DNA from: Alistipes megaguti
GTDB taxonomy: Bacteria > Bacteroidota > Bacteroidia > Bacteroidales > Rikenellaceae
Length of the DNA stretch: 64,000 bases
Reading direction: 5' to 3'
NCBI RefSeq assembly: GCF_900604385.1
Contig: NZ_LR027382.1
Span: 1,401,001 to 1,465,000 of the forward strand
In this document: positions 44,495 through 53,675 of the stretch, one piece after another
Layout of the letters: each line of letters starts with the position of its first letter
Numbering within the stretch: the first letter of the stretch is position 1
Notes under the pieces: model-generated
Told to the model about the DNA's origin: nothing
Seen by the model: only the letters and a program-made list of their open reading frames with translations
Database searches by the model: none
Made by a program: the position numbers and the translations under genes

Positions 44495-45112
44495 ATGACG
44501 GAACCTGAAAAAATTACCGACCTTTTCGAACGTTGCAAACCTCGTTTCGAAGCCATGGCCCGAAGCTATGTCTGTGACCCCGGTGTAGCCGAAGATCTGG
44601 TCATGGAAAGTTTCTGCATCTATCTGGAACGCTCCCGGGAGGGCAGAATCGGAGCCTGTCCCAATCTCCCGGCCTATATCTTCGCCATTGTCAAGAACCA
44701 GTGTCTGAACTGGCTCAACCGCCGCAAACGCACCTTGAGCATCGTACAGGAGCTGTACGATGACCAAATCCGTCAGATCGATCTCGAGATCCGTTCGTTG
44801 AACGGTTTGGATGTCGATGAACTTTTCGCCCCGGAGATCGAAACGGTCATCCGGCAAACCCTCGAACAGATGTCCGATCAACAGCGGGAGATCTTCCGGC
44901 TGTTCCGCTACGAAGGGTGCAGCTACAAGGAGATTGCCGCCCGGCTCGGGATCTCGACGGCCAAGATCGACCACGAAAATCGAAAGGCGATCCGCATGCT
45001 TCGCGAGGCACTTGCCCGACTGCTCGTCATGTTGGGATACGGTTCGATGGCGGAGGTGCTTGTCGAACGGATCCTTTCCGATCTGCAGTATTTTGCCCCT
45101 TCTCTTTTTTAG
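44495..45112 (+). CDS. ECF RNA polymerase sigma factor, SusCD locus 2
   Basis: 205 residues. Region 2 at about 15-85 (DPGVAEDLVMESFCIYLE, LPAYIFAIVKNQCLNWLNRRKR), region 4 at about 125-180 (MSDQQREIFRLFRYEGCSYKEIAARLGISTAKIDHENRKAI). It is the regulator of the second locus and is only distantly similar to the one at 24111. I chose the ATG at 44495; upstream readings run into the promoter. The FecR gene follows after 130 bases of A/T-rich DNA. Confidence 0.92.
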   Translation: MTEPEKITDLFERCKPRFEAMARSYVCDPGVAEDLVMESFCIYLERSREGRIGACPNLPAYIFAIVKNQCLNWLNRRKRTLSIVQELYDDQIRQIDLEIRSLNGLDVDELFAPEIETVIRQTLEQMSDQQREIFRLFRYEGCSYKEIAARLGISTAKIDHENRKAIRMLREALARLLVMLGYGSMAEVLVERILSDLQYFAPSLF

Positions 45113-45242
45113 CCGGTGAAAACATCCTGATTTTCTTTGCGTTATCTGTCTGTTGCTTCATCGTTCGCATTCTTAAAAAAATTTATTTGCATTTTTTTCT
45201 CCTTTTTCCGGCGAATTCCGTCCGGCTGCTTGTCTTATAAGC

Positions 45243-46202
45243 GTGGAAAAGGAGATGATAAGACGTTACGTGAGAGGCGAGGCCTCTTTCGAGGAGCGGA
45301 AGCTGGTGACCGATTGGGCGGCTTCCGATCCGCAGCATTTCAAGGAGCTGGAGCAGGAGCGCCGCCTCTATCTGGCTTTGACCTGGCACCTCCCCGAGGT
45401 GAAAACGTCGGTTGCGGATACCTCCGCTCCGCGGGGCCGTCTGATTTCGTGGCGCCGTGTGGCGCGCATCGCCCTGCAGGCCGCGGCCGTGATCGTCATG
45501 GGGTGTCTGGTCGGAACGCTTCTCTATACCCGCCGGATCGATACGCTGGCCGAACAGACCCTCGCATTCCAGACTCCGGCCGGTCAGCGTATGAATACCA
45601 CGCTCTCCGACGGTACGAAGGTATGGCTCAACTCCCGCGCCCGGGTCGAATATCCGGTTCTTTTCGGTCGCAAGGAGCGCCGGGTAAAGGTCTCCGGCGA
45701 GGTGATGTTCGACGTGGCGAAGGATCCCGACCATCCCTTCATCGTCGAAACCTATGCGTGCGACATTGAGGTCCTCGGTACGAAGTTCAATGTCGTGGCC
45801 GATGAGGAGAACGGCCGTTTCTCGACCGCCCTGCTGCGGGGCGAGGTGCGCATCACAAGCCGCTTCGACGGTCAGCAGATCCTCATGAAACCCGACGATA
45901 TCGTGAGCCTCGAAGAGGGCAAACTCCGATTGTCGCATATCGATGATCCGGACGAATACCTCTGGACGGAAGGATATATCAACCTGAAAAACAAGAATTT
46001 CTACGATCTTGTCGAGGAGTTCGGCCAAGTCTTCGGCGCCCGGATCGAGGTTCAGGGCCATATTGAAGGTGCCGACCGCCGCTACAAGTGGGGAAAGATC
46101 CGCATTGCCGACGGTGTGGATGATGCGCTGGAGATCCTTCAGGCCTCTTACCGGTTTACCTATACGCGCAATATCGAAACCAATGAAATCGTGATCCGCT
46201 GA
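45243..46202 (+). CDS. FecR-family anti-sigma factor, SusCD locus 2
   Basis: 319 residues starting with GTG. N-terminal cytoplasmic helices (about 1-70, with EERKLVTDWAASDPQHF), one membrane helix (about 77-97), FecR domain (about 105-200, with TTLSDGTKVWLNSRARVEYP and GEVMFDVAKDPDHPF) and a C-terminal DUF4974/secretin-like domain (about 245-319). It should restrain the sigma factor encoded upstream until the STN domain of the SusC protein signals. Confidence 0.93.
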   Translation: MEKEMIRRYVRGEASFEERKLVTDWAASDPQHFKELEQERRLYLALTWHLPEVKTSVADTSAPRGRLISWRRVARIALQAAAVIVMGCLVGTLLYTRRIDTLAEQTLAFQTPAGQRMNTTLSDGTKVWLNSRARVEYPVLFGRKERRVKVSGEVMFDVAKDPDHPFIVETYACDIEVLGTKFNVVADEENGRFSTALLRGEVRITSRFDGQQILMKPDDIVSLEEGKLRLSHIDDPDEYLWTEGYINLKNKNFYDLVEEFGQVFGARIEVQGHIEGADRRYKWGKIRIADGVDDALEILQASYRFTYTRNIETNEIVIR

Positions 46203-46413
46203 CCCCGCGTCGGATGGAAGCATAAACGAGTATACCCGAAACGAATGTCTAACCAATAATCAGTGAAGATGCCTATGCATAGACGGAGTTGAGTTACAAG
46301 GGACCCCGCCGTCGGAAAAAACAGATCCCCGAATGCTGTCACATTGGGGGATCTGCGCGGAAAAAGGTCCAATAGTCAAAGTGAAACCTACTAATGAACT
46401 TTAATACAAAAGT
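46203..46413. other. Leader region of the locus 2 susC gene
   Basis: 211 bases between fecR and susC, unlike the 21-base gap at locus 1. It includes a partial repeat (GACCCCGCGTCGG at about 46202 and GACCCCGCCGTCGG at about 46302) and the region that encodes the antisense RNA. No sense-strand TAnnTTTG promoter is seen, consistent with an ECF-type promoter I cannot recognise. Confidence 0.6.
46316..46400 (-). ncRNA. Predicted cis-antisense small RNA opposite the susC leader
   Basis: On the minus strand a complete transcription unit can be read: promoter at 46438-46407, predicted start near 46400, and an intrinsic terminator in which CAGATCCCC pairs with GGGGATCTG (46355-46322) followed by six T (46321-46316). 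The product would be about 85 nt, complementary to the susC mRNA leader immediately before its start codon. Its place matches DonS and related antisense RNAs known upstream of susC-type genes in Bacteroides, where they repress the locus. Predicted from sequence only. Confidence 0.7.
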
Positions 46414-46438
46414 ATGAATAATAATTTGATTCTTCAAA
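46407..46438 (-). promoter_or_regulatory. Promoter of the antisense RNA
   Basis: Minus strand TTTG at 46438-46435, 20-base spacer, TACTTTTG at 46414-46407: a full-consensus promoter that lies inside the first codons of susC on the other strand. Confidence 0.75.
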
Positions 46439-49400
46439 TCAAACAGCTGTTCATGCCATTCTGTCTGCTGGTCCTGATGCTGTGCGGTGGACAAGCCGCG
46501 GCCCAGGAGCGCAAAACCCGGGTGACTCTTCAGGGCACCCAAACCGAATTGACGGAATTCATCCGGCAGATCGAGTCGCAAACCAACTACCATTTTGTTC
46601 CCAATCCCGATATCGATCTCAGTCGTTTGGTGGACATCCATGTAACCGATTGTCCGCTGGAGGAGGCTCTCGGAAAACTCTTTGCGGGGACGAACATCTC
46701 CTATCAGATCAAACCGAACGGTGTGATCCTGCTTTCGCCCTCGGCCCGTCCGAGCTATGGCCCGGCGTCCGTACGGGGTGTGGTGACCGACGTGACGGGA
46801 ATGCCCGTCATCGGGGCATCGGTCCTTGTCAAGGGAACTACCGTGGGCGTGAGCACCGATGTCGACGGCGCTTATGAACTGCAGATCCCTGCATCGGATA
46901 CCCCCGCCGTGCTGGTGGTCAACTTCCTGGGCTACGAACCCGTGGAGATGGCCGTCGGAAACCGTTCGGAGGTGAACTTCACCCTGCGTGAACAGTCCCA
47001 AACGGTCGATGCCGTCGTGGTGACGGCCCTGGGCATCAAACGCTCGGAGAAGGCCCTGTCGTACAACGTCCAGCAGGTCGCCTCGGAGGATATCGTCGCA
47101 AACAAGGATGTCAACTTCATCAACTCGCTGAACGGCAAGGTCGCCGGCGTGAATATCAATGCTTCGTCGTCGGGTGTGGGCGGCGCTTCGAAGGTCGTCA
47201 TGCGCGGAACGAAGGGTATCGACCAGTCGTCGAACGCCCTCTATGTCATCGACGGTGTGCCGATGTACAACCTGGCAGGGGAGGGCGGTACGGAGTTTGA
47301 CTCGGCCGGTACGTCGGAGGCCGTGGCCGATATCAACCCCGAGGATATCGAATCGGTGTCGGTGCTGACGGGTGCCGCCGCTGCGGCCCTTTACGGAAGC
47401 CGCGCCTCGAACGGCGCCATCGTCATCACCACCAAGAAGGGAAAGGCCGGCTTTACGTCGCTGACCGTTACGAGCACCACCGAGGTCTCCTCGCCGCTGG
47501 TCACTCCCGCCTTCCAGAACCGCTACGGCACGGGCGACCCCCGCGCAAACAGCACCGACCGCAGTTGGGGCAAGCTCCTCACGGCGGCCGAACGTTCGGG
47601 ATACGACCCCGTGGAGGACTATTTCCAGACCGGCGTGATCGGTACCGAGACCGTCTCCTTCTCGACGGGTAACGACCGTAACCAGGTCTATCTGTCGGCT
47701 TCGGCCGTCAATTCGCGCGGTGTGGTGCCCAACAATGCCTACGACCGCTACAACTTCACGGCCCGCAACACCACGTCGTTCCTCAAGGACCGCATGACGC
47801 TCGACATCGGCGCCTCGTATATCATGCAGCAGGACCGCAACATGACCAATCAGGGTGTCTATTCGAACCCGCTGGTATCGGCCTACCTCTTCCCGCGCGG
47901 CGAGGACTGGGAGTACATGCGTCTTTTCGAACTCTACGACCCCTCGCGCAAGATCTACACGCAGAACTGGGTCCAGTCGGACGATTACGCCATGCAGAAT
48001 CCCTACTGGATCAATTACCGCAACCTGCGTGAGAATGACCGCAAACGCTACATGCTGAGCGCTTCGCTCTCCTACAAGATTCTCGACTGGCTGTCGGTAG
48101 CCGGGCGAATCCGGATCGACAACGCCGTGAACAACTACACGGAGAAGTATTACGCCTCGACGAATACGACCATCACCGAGGGGTCGAACAACGGCCTCTA
48201 CGGCAAGACCGTCACGCAGGATCAACAGTCGTACGGCGATCTGCTGGTGACGATCAACAAGTCGTTCGGCGACGACTGGACGCTGAATGCCACCGTCGGC
48301 GGCTCCTTCTCGAAGATGTCGCAGGATGCCGACAAAGTCCGCGGCCCGATCCGCAACGACGGAATTCCGAACCTGTTCAACGTCTTCCAGCTGGACGATG
48401 CCACCACGCAGCGTTCACAGGCCGGATGGGCCGAACAGACGCAGTCGGTCTTCGCCTCGGCCGAGGTGGGCTACAAGGGTACCTACTACCTGACGCTCAC
48501 GGGCCGCAACGACTGGCCTTCGCAGCTGGCCGGTCCGCGATCCGTCAAGTCGTCGTTCTTCTATCCCTCGGTCGGCGGTTCGGTGGTCGTCTCGCAGCTG
48601 ATCCCGAACATGCCCGAGGAGCTCTCCTACATCAAGGTCCGCGGATCGTGGGCTTCGGTGGGTCTGCCGTTCGCCCGCTTCCTGGCCAACCCTACCTACG
48701 AGTGGGACAATGCCAACAAGGTGTGGGTCGACAAGTCGAACTACCCGATGTACGATCTCAAACCCGAGCGTACGGACTCCTGGGAGGTGGGTCTGACGAT
48801 GCGCTTCCTGCGCCACTTCAATCTGGATGTTTCGTACTACAACACGAAGACCTATAACCAGACGTTCGATCCGCAGATCTCCGTCTCGTCGAAATATTCG
48901 ACCCTCTACGTGCAGACCGGATCGGTGCGCAACCGCGGTGTCGAGCTGGCGCTGGGCTACAGCAACGAGTGGGGCAAATTCGCCTGGTCGTCGAACTTCA
49001 CCCTCTCGTCGAACCAGAACCGGATCCTCGAACTGGTCGACAACTACCGCCACCCCGAGACCGGACAGCTCATCACCAAGGACCGGCTCAACATCGGCGG
49101 TCTGGGACAGGCCCGCTTCATCCTCAAGAAGGGCGGTTCGCTGGGCGACCTCTACTCGATTGCCGACCTGAAGCGTGACAGCGACGGAAACATCTACACG
49201 GCCGCCGACGGCTCGATCGAGGTGGAGTACAACGTCGACGACATCAAGCTCGGCTCGGTCTTCCCGAAGGCCAACATGGCCTGGCGCAACGACTTCAAGT
49301 GGGGCAGCTTCAACTTCGGATTCATGCTGTCGGCCCGTCTGGGCGGCGTGGTCTTCTCGCGTACGCAGGCTGCCATGGACTATTACGGCGTTTCGGAGTC

Positions 49401-49758
49401 CTCGGCCGAGGCCCGCGACCGGGGCTATGTCGAGATCAACGGCGGAGACCGCATCTCGCCCTTCGTCTGGTATGATACGGTGGCCAAGGGCGACGGCGTA
49501 CCGCAGTACTATACCTACTCGGCTACGAACTTCCGCCTGCAGGAGGCCTCGATCGGCTACACCATCCCGAAAAAGAAGCTGGGCGACGTGTGCGAAATCA
49601 CCCTGTCGCTGGTGGGCCGCAACCTCTGGATGATCTACTGCCAGGCGCCGTTTGATCCCGAATCGGTGGCCACCACGGGCAACTACTACCAGGGCATCGA
49701 CTATTTCATGATGCCTTCGCTGCGGAACATCGGCTTCAATCTCCGTCTCAAATTCTAA
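46414..49758 (+). CDS. SusC/RagA-type TonB-dependent transducer, SusCD locus 2
   Basis: 1114 residues. Signal peptide to about 31, STN domain (about 40-95, with FIRQIESQTNYHFVPNPD), carboxypeptidase-regulatory-like domain (about 117-195, VRGVVTDVTGMPVIGASVLVKG), plug (about 205-345, with VTALGIKRSEKALSYNVQ and NALYVIDGVPMYN) and barrel ending FNLRLKF. It imports glycan fragments and, through the STN domain, should signal to the FecR protein encoded upstream. The ATG overlaps the promoter of the antisense RNA. Confidence 0.96.
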   Translation: MNNNLILQIKQLFMPFCLLVLMLCGGQAAAQERKTRVTLQGTQTELTEFIRQIESQTNYHFVPNPDIDLSRLVDIHVTDCPLEEALGKLFAGTNISYQIKPNGVILLSPSARPSYGPASVRGVVTDVTGMPVIGASVLVKGTTVGVSTDVDGAYELQIPASDTPAVLVVNFLGYEPVEMAVGNRSEVNFTLREQSQTVDAVVVTALGIKRSEKALSYNVQQVASEDIVANKDVNFINSLNGKVAGVNINASSSGVGGASKVVMRGTKGIDQSSNALYVIDGVPMYNLAGEGGTEFDSAGTSEAVADINPEDIESVSVLTGAAAAALYGSRASNGAIVITTKKGKAGFTSLTVTSTTEVSSPLVTPAFQNRYGTGDPRANSTDRSWGKLLTAAERSGYDPVEDYFQTGVIGTETVSFSTGNDRNQVYLSASAVNSRGVVPNNAYDRYNFTARNTTSFLKDRMTLDIGASYIMQQDRNMTNQGVYSNPLVSAYLFPRGEDWEYMRLFELYDPSRKIYTQNWVQSDDYAMQNPYWINYRNLRENDRKRYMLSASLSYKILDWLSVAGRIRIDNAVNNYTEKYYASTNTTITEGSNNGLYGKTVTQDQQSYGDLLVTINKSFGDDWTLNATVGGSFSKMSQDADKVRGPIRNDGIPNLFNVFQLDDATTQRSQAGWAEQTQSVFASAEVGYKGTYYLTLTGRNDWPSQLAGPRSVKSSFFYPSVGGSVVVSQLIPNMPEELSYIKVRGSWASVGLPFARFLANPTYEWDNANKVWVDKSNYPMYDLKPERTDSWEVGLTMRFLRHFNLDVSYYNTKTYNQTFDPQISVSSKYSTLYVQTGSVRNRGVELALGYSNEWGKFAWSSNFTLSSNQNRILELVDNYRHPETGQLITKDRLNIGGLGQARFILKKGGSLGDLYSIADLKRDSDGNIYTAADGSIEVEYNVDDIKLGSVFPKANMAWRNDFKWGSFNFGFMLSARLGGVVFSRTQAAMDYYGVSESSAEARDRGYVEINGGDRISPFVWYDTVAKGDGVPQYYTYSATNFRLQEASIGYTIPKKKLGDVCEITLSLVGRNLWMIYCQAPFDPESVATTGNYYQGIDYFMMPSLRNIGFNLRLKF

Positions 49759-49770
49759 ACCTTCCGGACC

Positions 49771-51339
49771 ATGAAACAACGATTATACGGTTGGTCCCTG
49801 GCGGGTTGCTGTGCGGCGATGCTGCTCGGCGCCTGCACGGCCAACTATCAGGACGACAATACCAATCCCTATGAGGCCACGGCCGACGACATGGCCAAGG
49901 ACGACTACATGCTCCGTTCGACGCTGGTAGCCATGCAGGGATGCGTGATCCCCACCGACGCCAACCACTATCAGTATGTGGAGTGTCTGATGGGCGGATC
50001 CTACAGCGGCTATCTGGCCGACTCGGGAGCCTGGACGGGCAAGTTCTCGACCTTCGACCCGCAGCAGTTCTGGGTGCAGTACACCTTCAACAACACCATT
50101 CCCAACGTCTTCATCAATCTGGGCAATCTCCAGTCGAGAACCGACAACGAGGTGCTGCTGGCCGTGGCTGACATCCTGAAGGTCGCCGCCATGCACCGCA
50201 TTGCCGATATCTACGGCCCGATTCCCTATTCGCAGATCGGTGCCGACGGCAAGACCGAGGCCCCCTACGATTCGCTGCGCGACGTCTACCTGCGCTTCTT
50301 CGAGGAGCTGAACCATGCCATCGAGGTCCTCACCGCGCATAAGGACGAAACCTTCAGCGCCTATGCCGACAAGGTCTATTCGGGAAAAATCATCCAGTGG
50401 ATCAAGCTGGCCAACTCGCTGCGCTTGCGGCTGGCCATGCGTCTCTCCTCGGTGGAGCCCGAGACCGCAAAGACCCAGGCCGTGGCTGCCATCACCCATT
50501 CGGTCGGAACGATGAGCTCGAACGACGACAATGCCTGGATGTCGGTCACCAAACACCCGCTGCGCGTGGTGGCCTACGAGTACAACAAGGGTGACTCGCG
50601 TGTCGGGGCCGACATCACGGCCTTTATGAACGGCTACAACGATCCGCGCCGCGAGCAGTATTTCACCCTTTCGACCTTCACCGACGAGGAGAACGACTAC
50701 ATCGGGGTGCGCACCGGCCTGCCGACCTACTCCGAGGCCAAGAACTTCTCGAACGTCAATATCGAGGAGGGCTCGTTCCTCTATACGCACCTGCTGTGGA
50801 TGAATGCCGCCGAGGTGGCCTTCCTCAAGGCCGAGGCGGCGCTGCGCGGCTGGTATGGCACGCCGTCCGACGCCCGGACGTGGTATGAGACGGGTGTCCG
50901 GCTTTCGTTCGAGCAGTGGGGCAGTGCCGGTGCCGACAACTATCTGAAAGGGACCACGGCTCCCCAGGCCTACATCGATCCGAAGACTCCGGCCAACAAC
51001 GGTACTCCCGGCACGTCGATCTGTGTGCAGTGGGACGATGAGGCCGCCCTGCAGGAGAATCTCGAACGCATCATCACCCAGAAGTGGATCGCCTGCTTCC
51101 CGCTGGGGCAGGAAGGCTGGGCCGAATTCCGCCGTACGGGCTATCCCCGTCTGATGGGGGCCGTCTACAGCTATGGCAGCGAGATTACCGACAAACAGGC
51201 CGGAGCCCGACGGATGCGCTACCCCGAGAGCGAATATCAGGAGAACCGCCAGTATCTGATGCAGGCCATTTCGGAGTACCTGAAAGGTCCCGACAACCTG
51301 GCCACGAGACTCTGGTGGGATACGACCAACAAGCAATAA
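49771..51339 (+). CDS. SusD/RagB-type lipoprotein, SusCD locus 2
   Basis: 522 residues, lipoprotein signal AAMLLGAC (Cys22). It belongs to the second SusD subgroup (SusD-like 2), with DDNTNPYEATADDM near the start, RIADIYGPIPYSQIG in the core and a C-terminal region rich in aromatic residues. It caps the SusC barrel and binds glycan. The gap to SusC is 12 bases. Confidence 0.94.
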   Translation: MKQRLYGWSLAGCCAAMLLGACTANYQDDNTNPYEATADDMAKDDYMLRSTLVAMQGCVIPTDANHYQYVECLMGGSYSGYLADSGAWTGKFSTFDPQQFWVQYTFNNTIPNVFINLGNLQSRTDNEVLLAVADILKVAAMHRIADIYGPIPYSQIGADGKTEAPYDSLRDVYLRFFEELNHAIEVLTAHKDETFSAYADKVYSGKIIQWIKLANSLRLRLAMRLSSVEPETAKTQAVAAITHSVGTMSSNDDNAWMSVTKHPLRVVAYEYNKGDSRVGADITAFMNGYNDPRREQYFTLSTFTDEENDYIGVRTGLPTYSEAKNFSNVNIEEGSFLYTHLLWMNAAEVAFLKAEAALRGWYGTPSDARTWYETGVRLSFEQWGSAGADNYLKGTTAPQAYIDPKTPANNGTPGTSICVQWDDEAALQENLERIITQKWIACFPLGQEGWAEFRRTGYPRLMGAVYSYGSEITDKQAGARRMRYPESEYQENRQYLMQAISEYLKGPDNLATRLWWDTTNKQ

Positions 51340-51351
51340 AACTCTGCCCTT

Positions 51352-52446
51352 ATGAATCTGAAACACATCATATCTCAAACGCTGTTGCTCGCGGTGACGG
51401 TCGCCCTCTCCGCGTGTGATGACTGGACGGAGATCCGTCCGCTCGATACCGGATCGCAGCGCCCCGATGCGGCCACCGAGGCCATGTACGAGGCGGCCGT
51501 GCGCGAATTCCGCGCCTCGGATCACCAACTGGTGCTCGGCCGTTTTGACAACTCGGTGAAGGTGCCTTCGCTGCGTCCGCAGCATATTGACGTGCTGCCC
51601 GACAGCATCGACATGGTCATCCTTGCCCGTCCCGACTCGTTGTGCGAACGGGAGCTGGATGAAATGCGCGAAATGCGCGAGGCCTATGCCACGAAGTATC
51701 TCTGCGAGGTGACCTACTCTTACGTCGAGGCCCTCTGGAACGACTCTCAGGCGGCCGAAGAGCCCGAAGAGAATGCCGGTGAGGAGCCCGACGGCGAAAC
51801 CCCCGTAGCCGATGGGGAGAACGGAGGCGGAGAAAGCGGGCCGACCGCCGATGAGCCGCAGACGGACGGATTCCCGGCCTTCTGTGCGGAGTATGTCGAC
51901 TATGCGCTCGGTCTGTGCGACAAGTGGGGGTACGACGGCGTGGTGGTCTGGTTCGACGGTCCGTCGCTCGACTTCGTGGGCGAGGCTGAACGAGCCCGTC
52001 TCGAGGCGCGCCGCGAGGCCTTCCTGGGTCCGGTGGCCCGGTGGCGCGAAGGTCATGCCGCAAAACTGCTGCTGCTGGGCGGCAGCCTTGATCTGCTCGA
52101 CGACCGCACGCTGACCGACGGCTGCGACTATCTGCTGGCCGACGGCCGCGGTGCCTCTGCCATGGGATCGGCCGCCGAGACCTTCTTCCGGCTGGAGAAC
52201 GCCGGATTTACGGCCGACCGCATCCTGTTGGCCGTGTCGGCTCCCGATGCACTGGGCGCCGGCGGAGAGTTCGGCTTGCAGAGCGCCCTGACGGCTACGG
52301 CCGAATGGCTGCTCGAACCCTCCCGCACGGGACGCAAGGGCGGCATGCTGATCGACAACATCCAGAACGACTATTTCGATACGGGACTCATCTTCCGCAA
52401 TACGCGAAAGGCGATCGACATCCTGAATCCTTCACCCAATAACTGA
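51352..52446 (+). CDS. GH18-like surface glycan-binding lipoprotein, catalytically dead
   Basis: 364 residues, lipoprotein signal LSAC (Cys22) and DDWTEIRPLD after it. The barrel pattern is that of GH18 endo-glycosidase-like proteins, with YALGLCDKWGYDGVVVWFDGPS at the strand that normally carries DxxDxDxE; here the acidic residues needed for catalysis are missing. An acidic insert of about 45 residues (about 127-170) interrupts the barrel. It is most likely a binding protein for the same glycan as the active GH18 enzyme two genes downstream. Confidence 0.8.
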   Translation: MNLKHIISQTLLLAVTVALSACDDWTEIRPLDTGSQRPDAATEAMYEAAVREFRASDHQLVLGRFDNSVKVPSLRPQHIDVLPDSIDMVILARPDSLCERELDEMREMREAYATKYLCEVTYSYVEALWNDSQAAEEPEENAGEEPDGETPVADGENGGGESGPTADEPQTDGFPAFCAEYVDYALGLCDKWGYDGVVVWFDGPSLDFVGEAERARLEARREAFLGPVARWREGHAAKLLLLGGSLDLLDDRTLTDGCDYLLADGRGASAMGSAAETFFRLENAGFTADRILLAVSAPDALGAGGEFGLQSALTATAEWLLEPSRTGRKGGMLIDNIQNDYFDTGLIFRNTRKAIDILNPSPNN

Positions 52447-52454
52447 CTCATCCG

Positions 52455-53645
52455 ATGAAATCATCCTATGCAACTGTTTGTGGCACGGTCGTGCTGACGG
52501 CCGCCGTGCTGGCGTCGGGGTGCAAGCGCGAGGATCCCGATCGTACGCCATTCGACAACCGCGTCTTCATGACCGACGTGACGCCCGTCCGGCTGCTCGT
52601 CGAGCGAGAGACCTCCGAACTGGAGGGGCTTCTGGCTGCCCGCACGGCCAAGCCCGTCGACGAGCCCGTGGCGCTCACCTACTGCGCGGACGAGAGCCTC
52701 GTATCTCTCTATAACGATGCAAATGCCGCCGCGGCCCTGCCGCTGCCGGCCGAGAACTTCCGGATGGACGATCCTACGGCCGAGATTCCCGCCGGTGGAG
52801 TCTCCGCCTCGGAGTGTACGGTGAACTTCGTCGGCCTTGACGCCCTGGATTTCTCCGAGGATCAGACCTATGTGCTTCCCGTCCGGCTGACCGAAGCCTC
52901 GGGCGTCGACATCCTCACGTCGCGCAGCGTGAACTTCTTCGTGATCCGCGAAGCGGCCCTCATCAATGTCGTCGGCGATATCGAGGGCAGCTATCTCGAT
53001 GTCGAATGGAAGGATCCGTCGCCCGTCTCGTCCATGACGCAGATGACGGCCGAGGCGCTGGTCCGCTTCCGCAACTTCGACCGCGAGATCACCACCCTGA
53101 TGGGTGTCGAGGGCAAGTTCCTGATCCGCGTCGGTGACAGTTCGTTCCCTTCGGACCAGATTCAGGTGACCAACGGCTCCTATGCCAAATTCCCCACCGT
53201 GGGTAATGCCGCCAATGCCCTGCCGGTCAACGAGTGGGTACACATCGCCGTGACCTACGACAGCGGCAGGCTCTGCATCTATGTCAACGGAAAACTCCAG
53301 TCCTCGGGCACGTGCGGATACGGCGCCGTCAACTGGGGTACCTATGCCGCCATCGATCAGGAGCAGTCCACGCGCGGTTTCCACATCGGATACTCCTATG
53401 AGCGGAAACGCGAACTGGCCGGTGAGATTGCCGAGGTGCGCATCTGGAACCGCGTGCTCACGGCCGACGAGATCGCGGCGCCCGACCACTTCTATACGGT
53501 CGATCCCGCCTCGGAGAATCTGGTGGCCTACTGGAAATTCAACGACGGAGCCGGCAATGTCGTCCGCGACTGGTCGCCCTACGGCAACGATGCCACGGCT
53601 CCCGAAGGAATGAAGTGGACGCAGGTCGAACTGCCCGAAAAATAG
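52455..53645 (+). CDS. DUF1735 and LamG-domain lipoprotein
   Basis: 396 residues, lipoprotein signal AVLASGC. DUF1735 at about 35-155 (beta-sandwich; ARTAKPVDEPVALTYCADESL), then a laminin-G-like domain at about 180-390 with EWVHIAVTYDSGRLCIYVNGKLQ and EIAEVRIWNRVLTADEI. Such proteins bind glycans at the surface. Genes with this make-up commonly precede GH18 enzymes in N-glycan loci. Confidence 0.88.
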   Translation: MKSSYATVCGTVVLTAAVLASGCKREDPDRTPFDNRVFMTDVTPVRLLVERETSELEGLLAARTAKPVDEPVALTYCADESLVSLYNDANAAAALPLPAENFRMDDPTAEIPAGGVSASECTVNFVGLDALDFSEDQTYVLPVRLTEASGVDILTSRSVNFFVIREAALINVVGDIEGSYLDVEWKDPSPVSSMTQMTAEALVRFRNFDREITTLMGVEGKFLIRVGDSSFPSDQIQVTNGSYAKFPTVGNAANALPVNEWVHIAVTYDSGRLCIYVNGKLQSSGTCGYGAVNWGTYAAIDQEQSTRGFHIGYSYERKRELAGEIAEVRIWNRVLTADEIAAPDHFYTVDPASENLVAYWKFNDGAGNVVRDWSPYGNDATAPEGMKWTQVELPEK

Positions 53646-53675
53646 TGTGTCGGAAACTTCCTAAAACAGCATAAC

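Noticed and set aside
46322..46355. Hairpin as a sense-strand terminator or attenuator of susC
   Set aside because: On the plus strand the stem is followed by GCGCGG and A, not T. The T-run is on the minus strand, so it fits termination of an antisense transcript.
46339..48225. 628-codon open frame on the minus strand over the susC start
   Set aside because: Antisense of SusC coding sequence. The minus-strand signals in 46316-46438 fit a short non-coding RNA, not this frame.
49783..52056. 757-codon open frame on the minus strand
   Set aside because: Antisense to the SusD and GH18-like genes of locus 2, no recognisable domain, composition typical of a mirrored coding strand.
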